This document shows positions 7,648 to 15,517 of a stretch of 31,880 nt of DNA, in pieces (positions within the stretch are counted from its first letter, which is position 1; the number at the start of each line of letters is the position of its first letter). The position numbers and the translations under genes were made by a program. The stretch is taken from positions 1-31,880 of the forward strand of contig JASLHF010000252.1 in NCBI GenBank assembly GCA_030152275.1, read 5' to 3'. Below the pieces are notes generated by a model, which searched no databases, had not been told where the DNA came from, and saw nothing but the letters and a program-made list of their open reading frames with translations. Source of the DNA: Acinetobacter sp. Its GTDB lineage: Bacteria > Pseudomonadota > Gammaproteobacteria > Pseudomonadales > Moraxellaceae.

Positions 7648-8979
7648 ATGAGGGAATCTAACAAGCTGTTCTACGGCTGGTGGATTGTATTGGCATTAAT
7701 GGCGGTATCTGGTTCAGCAATTGCGCTGACTATCACCACATTTAATATCTATTTAAATGCCTTTATTAAGGACGTCGGAATCAGCGCAACACAATTTGCG
7801 CTGTGTTCAACCATCATTAACATCACAGTGATGCTGTTTTCTCCAAAGGTTGGAAAACTGCTGCAGCAGCATACGAAAAAAGTGCTGTTTATATTTTTAA
7901 CGGGTTTCTGCTTAAGCTATGCTGCCTTCTCTGTAGCCTCCAACGTTGCTGCACTCTATACCGTTGCTGCATTATTTGGTTTCTTTTCTACAGGTTTAAC
8001 TTTTATTCCGCCTACCGTTTTGGTCAACCGCTGGTTTATCGCAAAAAAAGGTTTGGCAATGAGTATTGCGCTCTCAGGCAGTGCGCTGTTTGGCATGCTG
8101 CTGAGTAAATACATCACGTATTGCATACAGCACCACAGCTTGGCATATGCCTATCAAACTGTAGCGGCCATGATGTTTGTCGGCGGCGCGCTGCTGATCG
8201 GCCTGTTGATCAAGCCGTCACCGGAAAGCATTGGTTTAAAACCTTTGGGTGCAGAGCAAAGCCTTTCACAGCCTGGCTTGCCAGACGGCAATGCTGTTTC
8301 GGCGCTGGTAAACCTTGAGCCTAAAGTCTTAAAGAAAAAGCCATTTTTTTGGTCCATGCTGGCGGCGCAATTTTTAGTCGGCTTTGTGGGCGGAGGCATT
8401 GTGCTGCAGCTGCCAGTTTACTTGCAAAACACCTTTGGTATGGAGCAGGCTGCAACTTTTCTGGTCATTACGCTCGGCATTATGATTTTCGCTAAAGTGC
8501 TGCTGGGCTGGCTGTATGACAAATTAGGTTCATTGATTACGACAGCAGTTGTGGCTGGCTGTGTTTTGCTGACCTGCATCCCGTTTATTTTTACGACATC
8601 TTCCAGCATGTGGCTGCTCGGTCTGATGGGTGTAATGTTTTGGGGCGCCGGCAACTGTATTGGCACAGTTACGCCAGCAGTGGTTGCTTCGAAAACTTAT
8701 GGCCCTGCGCACTATGGTGAAGTATACGGCATTTGCCTGCGTTTCCAGACCTTGGGTATCGCATCCGGCGTACCAGCCATTTCTATGATTGCGGCAGCAA
8801 CAGGTTCATTTACTTGGGTTTGGATTATCTGTTCAGTGCTGACGGTCATGCTTTTGGCTTGCTATGTCATAGGCCTTCGCGGCAGTCAAGCTTTCCGCAG
8901 CTATCCCGAAGCAGATCAGGATATTCAAATAACAGCAATGCCAGAAAAATTAGTACTGGCTGCACATTCTAAATCTTAA
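7648..8979 (+). CDS. MFS carrier, OFA/MCT-like
   Basis: This 443-residue major facilitator has about 12 hydrophobic segments and an inner-membrane location. The opening 'FYGWWIVLALMAVSG' and the 'NRWFIAKKGLAMSIALSGSALFG' block are typical of the oxalate/formate antiporter-like and monocarboxylate groups of this superfamily. A hydrophilic loop (about residues 190-225) separates the two halves. It lies between the regulator and the flavin hydroxylase, so it probably imports the aromatic acid that the cluster degrades. Substrate assignment is inference. The start is supported by AGGGA upstream. Confidence 0.9.
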   Translation: MRESNKLFYGWWIVLALMAVSGSAIALTITTFNIYLNAFIKDVGISATQFALCSTIINITVMLFSPKVGKLLQQHTKKVLFIFLTGFCLSYAAFSVASNVAALYTVAALFGFFSTGLTFIPPTVLVNRWFIAKKGLAMSIALSGSALFGMLLSKYITYCIQHHSLAYAYQTVAAMMFVGGALLIGLLIKPSPESIGLKPLGAEQSLSQPGLPDGNAVSALVNLEPKVLKKKPFFWSMLAAQFLVGFVGGGIVLQLPVYLQNTFGMEQAATFLVITLGIMIFAKVLLGWLYDKLGSLITTAVVAGCVLLTCIPFIFTTSSSMWLLGLMGVMFWGAGNCIGTVTPAVVASKTYGPAHYGEVYGICLRFQTLGIASGVPAISMIAAATGSFTWVWIICSVLTVMLLACYVIGLRGSQAFRSYPEADQDIQITAMPEKLVLAAHSKS

Positions 8980-9009
8980 ATTTAGCGTATATACGATAAG
9001 GAGTTCGAC

Positions 9010-10719
9010 ATGCATTTTCCAGCAACTGAGCCAAGACAGTCACTATATTATAATTATCAGGTTTATCCGCACTTTCACAGCGCAGCTGATGTAGTGACTG
9101 ATGAGCAGACGGTAACTGTAGTAGGTGCAGGCCCAATCGGCATGACTACAGCATTGCTGTTGGCAAAGCAGGGTGTCAAAGTAGTGCTGCTGTCTCAAGA
9201 ACAGCAGCTGTCAGAAGGCAGCCGTGCACTGGTTTACACGAAGCGTTCGATGGAAATTCTGCAGGCGGCTGGCGCGGCGGAACGTATTATGTCAAAAGCT
9301 TTGCCTTGGACGCATGGCAACTCAATCTATAAAGGCCAAGTGGCTTTCCGCATGGCATCACCGACCAATGAAAATGATCAATTCGCACCGCTGAATAACC
9401 TGCAGCAAAACTGGCTGGAGCACTTTCTGCTGGAGACAATTCAAGAGCATGACAATATTGAAGTGCGCTGGGGCAATAAAGTTGTTGAGCATGTGCAAGA
9501 CGGCGACCAAGTGACTTTAACTGTGCATACGCCAGAAGGTGAATATAAGCAGACTTCAAAATGGGTAGTGGCAGCAGACGGCGGCCGTTCGCCAATTCGT
9601 GAAAGCATGAAACTGTGGATGGAAGGCGCCAGCTATGAAGGCCGTTTTGTCATTGCAGATATTCGCATTAAGCTGGATTATCCAACTGAACGTTTGGCAT
9701 ATTTCTCACCAGACTGGAATCCGGGCAACACGATTTTGATGCACCGTGAGCCAGACAGCATTTGGCGTTTTGACTATCAGCTCGACCCGTCAATCAGCCC
9801 TGAGGAAGCGCTGTTGCCAGAAAACCTGCATAAAGCTGTGAACGATCAATTGAAAATGATCGGCATGGATCATTTAGAGTGGGAAATGGACTGGAGCACT
9901 GTGTATTCCGCGCGCGCTTTAACTTTGGACAACTATGTGCATAATCGCGTGATTTTTGTCGGTGATGCTGCGCACTTGCTGCCGATCTTTGGTGTACGCG
10001 GTGCAAATACAGGTTTCCAAGACGCGCAGGATTTGTCTTGGAAATTGGCGGCTGCAGTGAAAGGGTGGGCACCTGAAAAAATTCTGGAAAGCTATACCTT
10101 TGACCGCGTGGGCGCTGCCCGTGAAATTATTGCTGAAGCCGGTAAATCTACTCGCTTTATGGCGCCGCCGACTGACGGTTTCCGACTGCTTCGCAATGCG
10201 GTATTGTCGCTTTCACTAGAGCATGAATTTGTACGTCCACTGTATCACTGGCGTACATCACGTCCGCATGCTTACACACATTCACCATTAAACAGTCAGT
10301 TTGATGATAATGCGAAAATGAATGAGCTGACTGAAAACGGCGCGCTGATTCCAAACCTAAAATTTGCAGACGGGTCATTCTTGTATGATACGCTGTTTGG
10401 TAAATTTTCCGTGATTGCGCTTACTGAAAATGGCCAGCTTCCTGCGGGTCTGGCTGATGAAACAGCTAAATTGAAAGCGCAAGGCATTCCTGTACAGCTG
10501 GTTGCTTTGACTATAGACGGACAGGCAGCATCAGATGCCGATGTTTCACTCTCCATCAACTCTGAACTGGCGGCTGAACGTTTCTTTGCTGGCGCTGGCA
10601 CTGTATATCTTGTGCGTCCAGGACATCACATCAATGGCCGTTGGAACAGCTACCGTGAAAATGCACTGACCCAAACATTCCAGCAATTTACTCAATCCGC
10701 AGAAGGAGCAGCAGCATGA
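9010..10719 (+). CDS. FAD-dependent aromatic hydroxylase (MhpA-like)
   Basis: This 569-residue class A flavoprotein monooxygenase inserts one oxygen into a phenolic ring using NAD(P)H. The FAD dinucleotide motif GAGPIG is at residues 39-44, the DG motif 'AADGGRSPIRE' is near 190, and the GD motif 'FVGDAAHLLPIFGVRGANTG' is near 318. A thioredoxin-like C-terminal domain of about 110 residues follows, as in 3-(3-hydroxyphenyl)propionate and phenol hydroxylases. The N-terminal extension of about 30 residues precedes the Rossmann fold. A strong AAGGAG precedes the start. In this cluster it should hydroxylate an aromatic acid towards a homogentisate-like diol. The exact substrate is not known. Confidence 0.9.
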   Translation: MHFPATEPRQSLYYNYQVYPHFHSAADVVTDEQTVTVVGAGPIGMTTALLLAKQGVKVVLLSQEQQLSEGSRALVYTKRSMEILQAAGAAERIMSKALPWTHGNSIYKGQVAFRMASPTNENDQFAPLNNLQQNWLEHFLLETIQEHDNIEVRWGNKVVEHVQDGDQVTLTVHTPEGEYKQTSKWVVAADGGRSPIRESMKLWMEGASYEGRFVIADIRIKLDYPTERLAYFSPDWNPGNTILMHREPDSIWRFDYQLDPSISPEEALLPENLHKAVNDQLKMIGMDHLEWEMDWSTVYSARALTLDNYVHNRVIFVGDAAHLLPIFGVRGANTGFQDAQDLSWKLAAAVKGWAPEKILESYTFDRVGAAREIIAEAGKSTRFMAPPTDGFRLLRNAVLSLSLEHEFVRPLYHWRTSRPHAYTHSPLNSQFDDNAKMNELTENGALIPNLKFADGSFLYDTLFGKFSVIALTENGQLPAGLADETAKLKAQGIPVQLVALTIDGQAASDADVSLSINSELAAERFFAGAGTVYLVRPGHHINGRWNSYRENALTQTFQQFTQSAEGAAA

Positions 10720-10898
10720 GCATTTCGATTGATCATTTAGAAAAAGTGTATGACCATTTGGCAGAAAGCATTGATGCAGTGCCTGAAGATAAACGCGAAC
10801 TGTTTTTAGTGAAGCTTGCTTTGCTGAGCGCCAACCAAATACAAGACAGTTTGGTATTTCAGCAGCTGATTAATCAGGCCAAAGTATTTGAAGATTAA
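10716..10898 (+). CDS. DUF2783 small protein
   Basis: This 60-residue soluble protein matches the DUF2783 family as I remember it, a short helical protein found next to flavin hydroxylases. The sequence is rich in helix formers ('HLEKVYDHLAESID', 'LLSANQIQDSL'). Its ATG overlaps the hydroxylase stop by 4 nt (ATGA), with AAGGAG upstream, so the two are co-translated. The arrangement suggests an accessory subunit, stabiliser or substrate-channel partner of the hydroxylase, but no function is established from the sequence. Confidence 0.8.
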   Translation: MSISIDHLEKVYDHLAESIDAVPEDKRELFLVKLALLSANQIQDSLVFQQLINQAKVFED

Positions 10899-10997
10899 GC
10901 AGTGCAAACCTGAGATTAATTGTCTGAGCGAGCATTAAAATGCGCGCTGCAGCAAATGGGCAGGTTTTAAGCTGACATACTTTCGCCGAACCTGTCC

Positions 10998-11032
10998 AAA
11001 AAATCCCAGTACCTCAGACACTGGGATTTTTT
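10998..11032. terminator. Bidirectional terminator
   Basis: AAAAAATCCCAGT (10998-11010) and ACTGGGATTTTTT (11020-11032) form a 13-bp stem with a 9-nt loop and flanking A and T runs. It ends the rightward hydroxylase transcript and could also stop the convergent DUF2726 gene. Confidence 0.9.
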
Positions 11033-11221
11033 ATTGCCTGTTGATATGAAGGCAAATTAAAACCTGGGTGAACCATGCTAGCGGCATATTTATAAACCTG
11101 TTATGTGCAGCTCAAGCATACAGAAAACTCAATGCCTGATGAAAGAGGTATTAACTGCAGGCTAGCTTGGCCTTTGCACGCTGAGGGTGCCGTTCACCGT
11201 TCAGCTTTGAATTAAAATGTA
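11033..11221. other. Remainder of convergent intergenic stretch
   Basis: The gap between the DUF2783 and DUF2726 genes is 323 bp in total. Apart from the terminator I see no gene or clear element. Confidence 0.5.
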
Positions 11222-11680
11222 TTAAAGCACATCTTTATGCAGCGTATGCGCGCTGGGGATGCTGGTGTAGCGCAGTACGCGGTAACCAGCCTCATTCAGC
11301 ATGGCATCGCGCGCAGCGTCTTCTTTTTCCTTGCCAATATGTGAAGGATCATCCAGTTCAATAATCACCACGACATTGCAGTCTTTGTCCAGCAGTACAA
11401 AGTCTGTGACTTTACGGTTGAATTGATTGCGGATTTTATAATTGTGATTGGTAATTAAAGCGCTGAATGCGACTTGAGCCAGTACATGATGCTGTGGAAA
11501 AGCACTGATGAGGCGTGTGTACATTTTGCTTTCAAAAGCGGTAATGACACGCTTGGGGAAAAATTTTTGCCGGCGTAAGAATAGGCGCGGAAACAGAATG
11601 CAAATCAGCGCAAAGCTGGCCATACAGCCGATGATAAAAAAGACGGTTTGGATAAAATCGAACACTATAAAATAGGCCAT
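11222..11680 (-). CDS. DUF2726 membrane-anchored protein
   Basis: This 152-residue protein has one N-terminal membrane segment (about residues 8-32) and a cytoplasmic DUF2726 domain. The domain is recognised by 'HHVLAQVAFSALI', 'FNRKVTDFVLLDKDCNVVVIIELDDPSHIGKEKEDAARDAMLNEAGYRVLRY'-type blocks. The order D-x-x-(V/L)-L...IELDD..H resembles a PD-(D/E)xK nuclease-like core, as is often proposed for this family. The role is unknown. No ribosome site precedes the ATG at 11680, which lies 4 bp from a tRNA terminator. An internal ATG (11623) would remove most of the membrane segment. Confidence 0.75.
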   Translation of the reverse strand: MAYFIVFDFIQTVFFIIGCMASFALICILFPRLFLRRQKFFPKRVITAFESKMYTRLISAFPQHHVLAQVAFSALITNHNYKIRNQFNRKVTDFVLLDKDCNVVVIIELDDPSHIGKEKEDAARDAMLNEAGYRVLRYTSIPSAHTLHKDVL

Positions 11681-11683
11681 AAG

Positions 11684-11715
11684 AAAAAGCCCACGTCATA
11701 ATGCGTGGGCTTTTT
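11684..11715 (-). terminator. Terminator of tRNA-Asn copy 1
   Basis: AAAAAGCCCACG and CGTGGGCTTTTT form a 12-bp stem with an 8-nt loop. It is identical to the terminator after the second tRNA-Asn copy. Confidence 0.9.
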
Positions 11716-11721
11716 AGAATT

Positions 11722-11797
11722 TGGCTCTCCAACCTGGGCTCGAACCAGGGACCTGCGGATTAACAGTCCGTCGCTCTACCGACTGAGCTATTGGAGA
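11722..11797 (-). tRNA. tRNA-Asn (GTT), copy 1
   Basis: This 76-nt tRNA is on the minus strand. The acceptor stem TCTCCAA pairs with TTGGAGA and is followed by GCCA. The D-arm GCTCAGTCGGTAGAGC is intact, the anticodon loop CTGTTAA gives anticodon GTT (Asn), and the T-arm has GGTTCGAGCC. The CCA end is encoded. A sigma70-like promoter lies just upstream. Confidence 0.97.
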
Positions 11798-11802
11798 ATC
11801 TG

Positions 11803-12316
11803 TAGCGGATTCTAGACATCTTGGCTGTATAGGTCAAGGTGAAGGGGCTAAATATTGCAAAATTAAGTTTTAACTGCACCAAAAATAATCAAAAAGCCTG
11901 AAAATTAAATTAATTAGATTAATTGCGCAGTATTGCGAGGAATATGCTTCAAGAGGTATATGAAGGCCTTTAAATTGATGGGCAGGTGTTATGTTTTGAT
12001 CATCTCTAATATTTCTTACCGCGTTAAGCGTGCTGCATGAAGGCGGCAGACCAGCCTTAAATGCATATGTGATTTAGAGGCTGCTAAAGCAGTTTAGATA
12101 TCTTGAAGGGAGTGAAAGAAGTGAAGGGAGTAAATATTCAGTGCAGTATGGCCAGCAATTTTTTGTCTTGGTATTTCATACAAATATATGCTGATTGATA
12201 AGCATGAGAGTGGGTGAAAAAGATGTTGATGTACTGAACAGTATTTATGATAGTCATGGCGTCATGCAATGATGGTATTTGAAAATGCTTGGATAAGAGC
12301 ATTAAGAATAGGTAAA
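11803..12316. other. Gene-free DNA between two tRNA-Asn copies
   Basis: No convincing gene is present. It holds the copy 1 promoter and a degenerate similarity between about 11812-11865 and 12093-12142 (shared AGAxATCTTG and TGAAGGG-nn-TAAATATT). It may be a relic of repeated tRNA-unit duplication. Confidence 0.5.
11809..11837 (-). promoter_or_regulatory. tRNA-Asn copy 1 promoter
   Basis: On the minus strand TTGACC (11837-11832), a 17-nt spacer and TAGAAT (11814-11809) form a near-consensus sigma70 promoter about 11 nt before the tRNA 5' end. Confidence 0.8.
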
Positions 12317-12348
12317 AAAAAGCCCACGTCATAATGCGTGGGCTTTTT
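12317..12348 (-). terminator. Terminator of tRNA-Asn copy 2
   Basis: This is the same 12-bp stem and 8-nt loop as copy 1, preceded here by a longer A-run on the plus strand. Confidence 0.9.
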
Positions 12349-12354
12349 AGAATT

Positions 12355-12430
12355 TGGCTCTCCAACCTGGGCTCGAACCAGGGACCTGCGGATTAACAGT
12401 CCGTCGCTCTACCGACTGAGCTATTGGAGA
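12355..12430 (-). tRNA. tRNA-Asn (GTT), copy 2
   Basis: This is a 76-nt tRNA identical to copy 1, with anticodon GTT and an encoded CCA end. It has its own promoter and terminator, so each copy is a separate transcription unit. Confidence 0.97.
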
Positions 12431-12441
12431 ATCTGCATGCG

Positions 12442-12469
12442 ATTATAAGGAGATTTACGAGAGGGTCAA
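12442..12469 (-). promoter_or_regulatory. tRNA-Asn copy 2 promoter
   Basis: On the minus strand TTGACC (12469-12464), a 16-nt spacer and a consensus TATAAT (12447-12442) lie just before the tRNA. Confidence 0.8.
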
Positions 12470-12681
12470 GCAAAAAATGTCACGAATCTTTCATTTTGAT
12501 ACTGGATGGTTTTTATTTAGTCAAAAGGTTGGAGATTGCAGAAAAATGTCCAGTTCAGCTTGCACCCATGCTATTTCGTTGCTAGTCTGAATTGAACAAA
12601 CAGAGTGTTTAAGCCTAAGCTTAAACGGTGTGGATTTAAACCAACTTGCCAGCACTAAAATGGCTAAACAGGAGAAAGCGA

Positions 12682-13125
12682 ATGAATACGCTTAGCATTT
12701 CCAGCATTTTTTCAAATTTATCAGACTTCCAGCAACGCTATTTGTCTATCCTGACAGATCCGGAACAGTATTATCTTCCAGTGAAAGATGCTTATGTCGA
12801 AGTGTGGCCTGCGCCAAAACAGCCATTATATTTAGGGGACTTGCTGCAGCTTTGGCTGGGTGAAAAATGGATTGTTAATGAAACCAGATTGCCTTTAATC
12901 AATACCGTTTTAAGAGAAAAAAGCCAATCAAATCCCAAGTATGACCATTATGTTTATGCGATTCAGGGTAATTTACTGACAGGGCAAAATACATCAGAAG
13001 CTTGGTCGAAAGAATCTGAGAGCAGCGTCACTGTGCAGGTCGGCGCACTGTTTCAATATTATTGTGTTTGGAAAAGCCTAAAGCGTCCGAAAGCGTCGCA
13101 AAATAAGATTAGCCACGCGATTTAA
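12682..13125 (+). CDS. Unknown protein, 147 aa
   Basis: I do not recognise this soluble 147-residue protein. It is aromatic-rich ('YVEVWPAPKQPLYLGDLLQLWLGEKW') and has no signal peptide or membrane segment. The start at 12682 is supported by AGGAG 8 nt upstream; the frame is open to a TTG at 12646 with no such site. It stands alone, between the second tRNA-Asn and a convergent thioesterase. It is probably a lineage-specific gene. Confidence 0.7.
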   Translation: MNTLSISSIFSNLSDFQQRYLSILTDPEQYYLPVKDAYVEVWPAPKQPLYLGDLLQLWLGEKWIVNETRLPLINTVLREKSQSNPKYDHYVYAIQGNLLTGQNTSEAWSKESESSVTVQVGALFQYYCVWKSLKRPKASQNKISHAI

Positions 13126-13340
13126 AGACAAACCGCTGCTTTTTGCATTCATACTTTATCAAAAACTGTCGCTGGCCTGCAGAAGGCTGTGCAAAATAAG
13201 CTTGAGCATAATAAGTGTTCTGATTTGGCCGGTTTGAGATGAGGCTGCAAACTGCAAAACTGGCAGGCAGTTTTATACTGTATTTCAAACGGCCATATTT
13301 GATCTTTTAAAAATTCTTTTTGGTCTATTTTATTGGTCTT

Positions 13341-13775
13341 TTAAGGCCGGATAATCATGCAGGTTGCAGTTGCGTGCGCATACAGTTTGCCGGCTTCATC
13401 AACAATTTTTCCTTCAGAAATACCTAAATTTTTACTTAAATTAATCACTGTGCCTATTGCCAGCAATTCTTTATTTAGGGGGACTGGCCGGCACATTTTA
13501 ATATTGAGATCAATTGTGCCATAACCTACACCTGCTTCCAGCATACTGTGCACTGCACAGCCGGTAACAGAGTCTAATACTGTCGCTGCAAAACCGCCGT
13601 GGACACCGCCTAAAGGATTTAAATGGCGCTGATCGGCCTGCACTTTAAAGCTGATGCTGCCTTCGCTGACTTCAAACGGCCGCATTGGAATTGTTTCACT
13701 GATACTGGCTGGCGGGATTTTTCCTTGGCACATGGCTTGCAATAGCTGTAAACCGGTCATTTCTTTTGGGTGCAT
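13341..13775 (-). CDS. PaaI-type hotdog thioesterase
   Basis: This 144-residue single hotdog-domain acyl-CoA thioesterase hydrolyses acyl- or aryl-CoA esters in the cytoplasm. The active-site region 'NPLGGVHGGFAATVLDSVTGCAV' contains the conserved HGG (59-61) and the likely catalytic Asp68. The later 'GTIDLNIKMCRPVPL' strand and 'GKLYAHATATCMI' are also typical. AGGA precedes the start. Nothing in the neighbours indicates the substrate. Confidence 0.88.
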   Translation of the reverse strand: MHPKEMTGLQLLQAMCQGKIPPASISETIPMRPFEVSEGSISFKVQADQRHLNPLGGVHGGFAATVLDSVTGCAVHSMLEAGVGYGTIDLNIKMCRPVPLNKELLAIGTVINLSKNLGISEGKIVDEAGKLYAHATATCMIIRP

Positions 13776-13914
13776 AATCTTGTCCTGTATATTTTTATCG
13801 ATGCTGTTGAGGCTTATCGCAGAGTCATTTTATTTATAAGTTCTTTTTTGGAACTTGATGGGTAAATTAAACTATCATCCAGCATGCGGTCAAATGACGG
13901 ATGAAGAAAAAGGC

Positions 13915-14181
13915 TTAGGTAGAGTGGATGGTAGACATATAGCTTTTATCAAAGCTGTCGAACTGATTTAGAATTTTCATTGCGATCTCTTCACCGGTTG
14001 CCCATGTTGTCACAGAGGTAAGCAGGTTGACGTCTACAATGTCTAGATTGAGGCAAAGCGTTTGCGGGCTTTCAATGACAATAAATTGCGGAGAGCGGGG
14101 TTTCAAGCTTTTGGCAATGTAATGCTTGAGATTGGCTTTTTGATAAACATCAATAATTTTATAGCGCATGATATGCTTCAT
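13915..14181 (-). CDS. Unknown small protein, 88 aa
   Basis: I do not recognise this 88-residue protein. It starts basic ('MRYKIIDVYQKANLKHYIAKSLKPR') and has a mixed strand-like middle ('QFIVIESPQTLCLNLDIVDVNLL'). The reading frame looks coding, but the start is unclear. The first ATG (14181) is only 1 nt from GAGGT, and the fifth codon ATG (14169) is too far from it. It lies in the accessory patchwork with no partner gene. Confidence 0.5.
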   Translation of the reverse strand: MKHIMRYKIIDVYQKANLKHYIAKSLKPRSPQFIVIESPQTLCLNLDIVDVNLLTSVTTWATGEEIAMKILNQFDSFDKSYMSTIHST

Positions 14182-14662
14182 GACCTCTATAACAAATTTG
14201 GCTGTATTTTAAAGTTTATACTCCAATCTTTGCAAAGAGATTATGATGATATATGTTTCAAAATTTACAAATAAAAGATCGGCATCATATTTATTGATTA
14301 TTTATTTATAAAGAAAAAATGACGTTGTATGCTGTTTTTTAACATTTTGGTACAGCCTATTCATGCTGCAGGACTGCCTTTGCATGCCTGAGCGGCACAT
14401 GGTTTTGTTGTCTGAACGCGGTTTAATAAACTGGCAGCGCGCGCAATAGAATGTTGATAAAGCTTCGCAGATTTTAGATGAGTCACATAAGGCTGTAATC
14501 CTGAAATTGGAGGGTAGACTGCATTTTTTTAGTTGTACATGTGATGAAATTTAAATTTAAAGCTTATTTGAATAATTGATACATTGCATGAGAAAAACAC
14601 GATAGATTTCATAACAAAGATTCGATATATCTTATACATGCAGTTGAAAAGGATGCTCAACG
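14182..14662. other. Gene-free stretch with possible coding relic
   Basis: This AT-rich gap separates two divergent genes. The plus frame from about 14312 reads coding-like ('MVLLSERGLINWQRAQ' from ATG 14399), meets TAG, then continues open for some 30 codons. It may be a decayed gene or chance. The promoter of the EamA gene must also lie here. Confidence 0.35.
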
Positions 14663-15514
14663 ATGCTGTTTAAAATATGTATTGCTATGCTGGCTTTTGC
14701 TGCTAACTCTGTGCTGTGCCGTTTAGCTTTGGCAGAACATCAAATTGATTCCATGAGTTTTAGTTTAATTAGGGTTGTCAGCGGTGCGGCAGTGCTGCTT
14801 TTTCTTTACTTGCTGTCTGCACACAAAGCCAAAATAGAATGGAGCATAAAAAACGGCTTTTATTTGGGGCTATATATTGTTGCGTTTTCTTTGGCCTATG
14901 TGCATATAGATGCCGGCGCTGGCGCCTTGCTGTTATTTGGCACAGTGCAGTTATGTATGGTCGGCTATGGCTTATATAATGGCGAACGGCTGAATTTAGG
15001 CCGCGGGATAGGGCTGGCGCTAGCCATTGTCGGAATTTTAATTTTGCTATTACCCGGCGCTTCTGCACCCAATTTAGCTTATGCGGCCATGATGGTGATC
15101 TCAGGAATTGGCTGGGCCATGTACAGCATTGCGGGCAAATCAATGCAAAATCCATTGGCAAGCAGTTTGGCAAATTTTGTCGTGGCCGTTCCGTTTGTAT
15201 TACTGGCGTATACGGTATTTTGGGGGCAAGGTTTTGTACAGCCGCGCGGCATTCTTTTGGCGGTGCTGTCGGGCGGTTTGGCATCTAGCGGGGCATATGT
15301 ACTGTGGTATGCAATCGTCAAACAGATTGACCGTGTCACTGCGAGCAGTGTGCAGCTGTCTGTGCCGTGTTTGGCCATTATTGGCGGTGCATTATTTATT
15401 GGTGAGCCGCTCAGCCTGCGTATCATCCTTTCAGCTGCGATTGTTTTGGCGGGGATTGGTTTGGTGATTTGGTCGTCTTTGGAAAAGGAAATTTCTAATA
15501 AAATTGAAAATTAG
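14663..15514 (+). CDS. EamA/DMT-family transporter
   Basis: This 283-residue integral membrane protein has about ten transmembrane segments in two EamA repeats. The first repeat begins 'MLAFAANSVLCRLAL' and the second 'GIGWAMYSIAGKSM'. Members of this family export metabolites or amino acids by proton exchange. AAGGA lies 10 nt before the ATG. The DUF2711-like gene starts 4 bp after its stop, so the two are probably co-transcribed. The substrate is unknown. Confidence 0.9.
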   Translation: MLFKICIAMLAFAANSVLCRLALAEHQIDSMSFSLIRVVSGAAVLLFLYLLSAHKAKIEWSIKNGFYLGLYIVAFSLAYVHIDAGAGALLLFGTVQLCMVGYGLYNGERLNLGRGIGLALAIVGILILLLPGASAPNLAYAAMMVISGIGWAMYSIAGKSMQNPLASSLANFVVAVPFVLLAYTVFWGQGFVQPRGILLAVLSGGLASSGAYVLWYAIVKQIDRVTASSVQLSVPCLAIIGGALFIGEPLSLRIILSAAIVLAGIGLVIWSSLEKEISNKIEN

Positions 15515-15517
15515 AAG

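Larger units (their letters stand above)
11684..11802. repeat. 119-bp exact repeat, copy 1 (tRNA-Asn unit)
   Basis: The terminator, the tRNA-Asn and five following bases are identical to 12317-12435. The promoters beyond the repeat differ, so the duplication ends just before the promoter or has been homogenised by gene conversion. Confidence 0.9.
12317..12435. repeat. 119-bp exact repeat, copy 2 (tRNA-Asn unit)
   Basis: This is identical to 11684-11802 and in the same orientation, 633 bp away. Confidence 0.9.

Noticed and set aside
12138..12365. 75-codon minus-strand open frame over the second tRNA-Asn terminator
   Set aside because: Its first codons come from the tRNA terminator repeat, and the same start appears at the first copy with an unrelated continuation.
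14778..15284. 168-codon minus-strand open frame
   Set aside because: It is antisense to the EamA transporter; the product is Pro/Arg/Cys-rich, as expected for a shadow frame.
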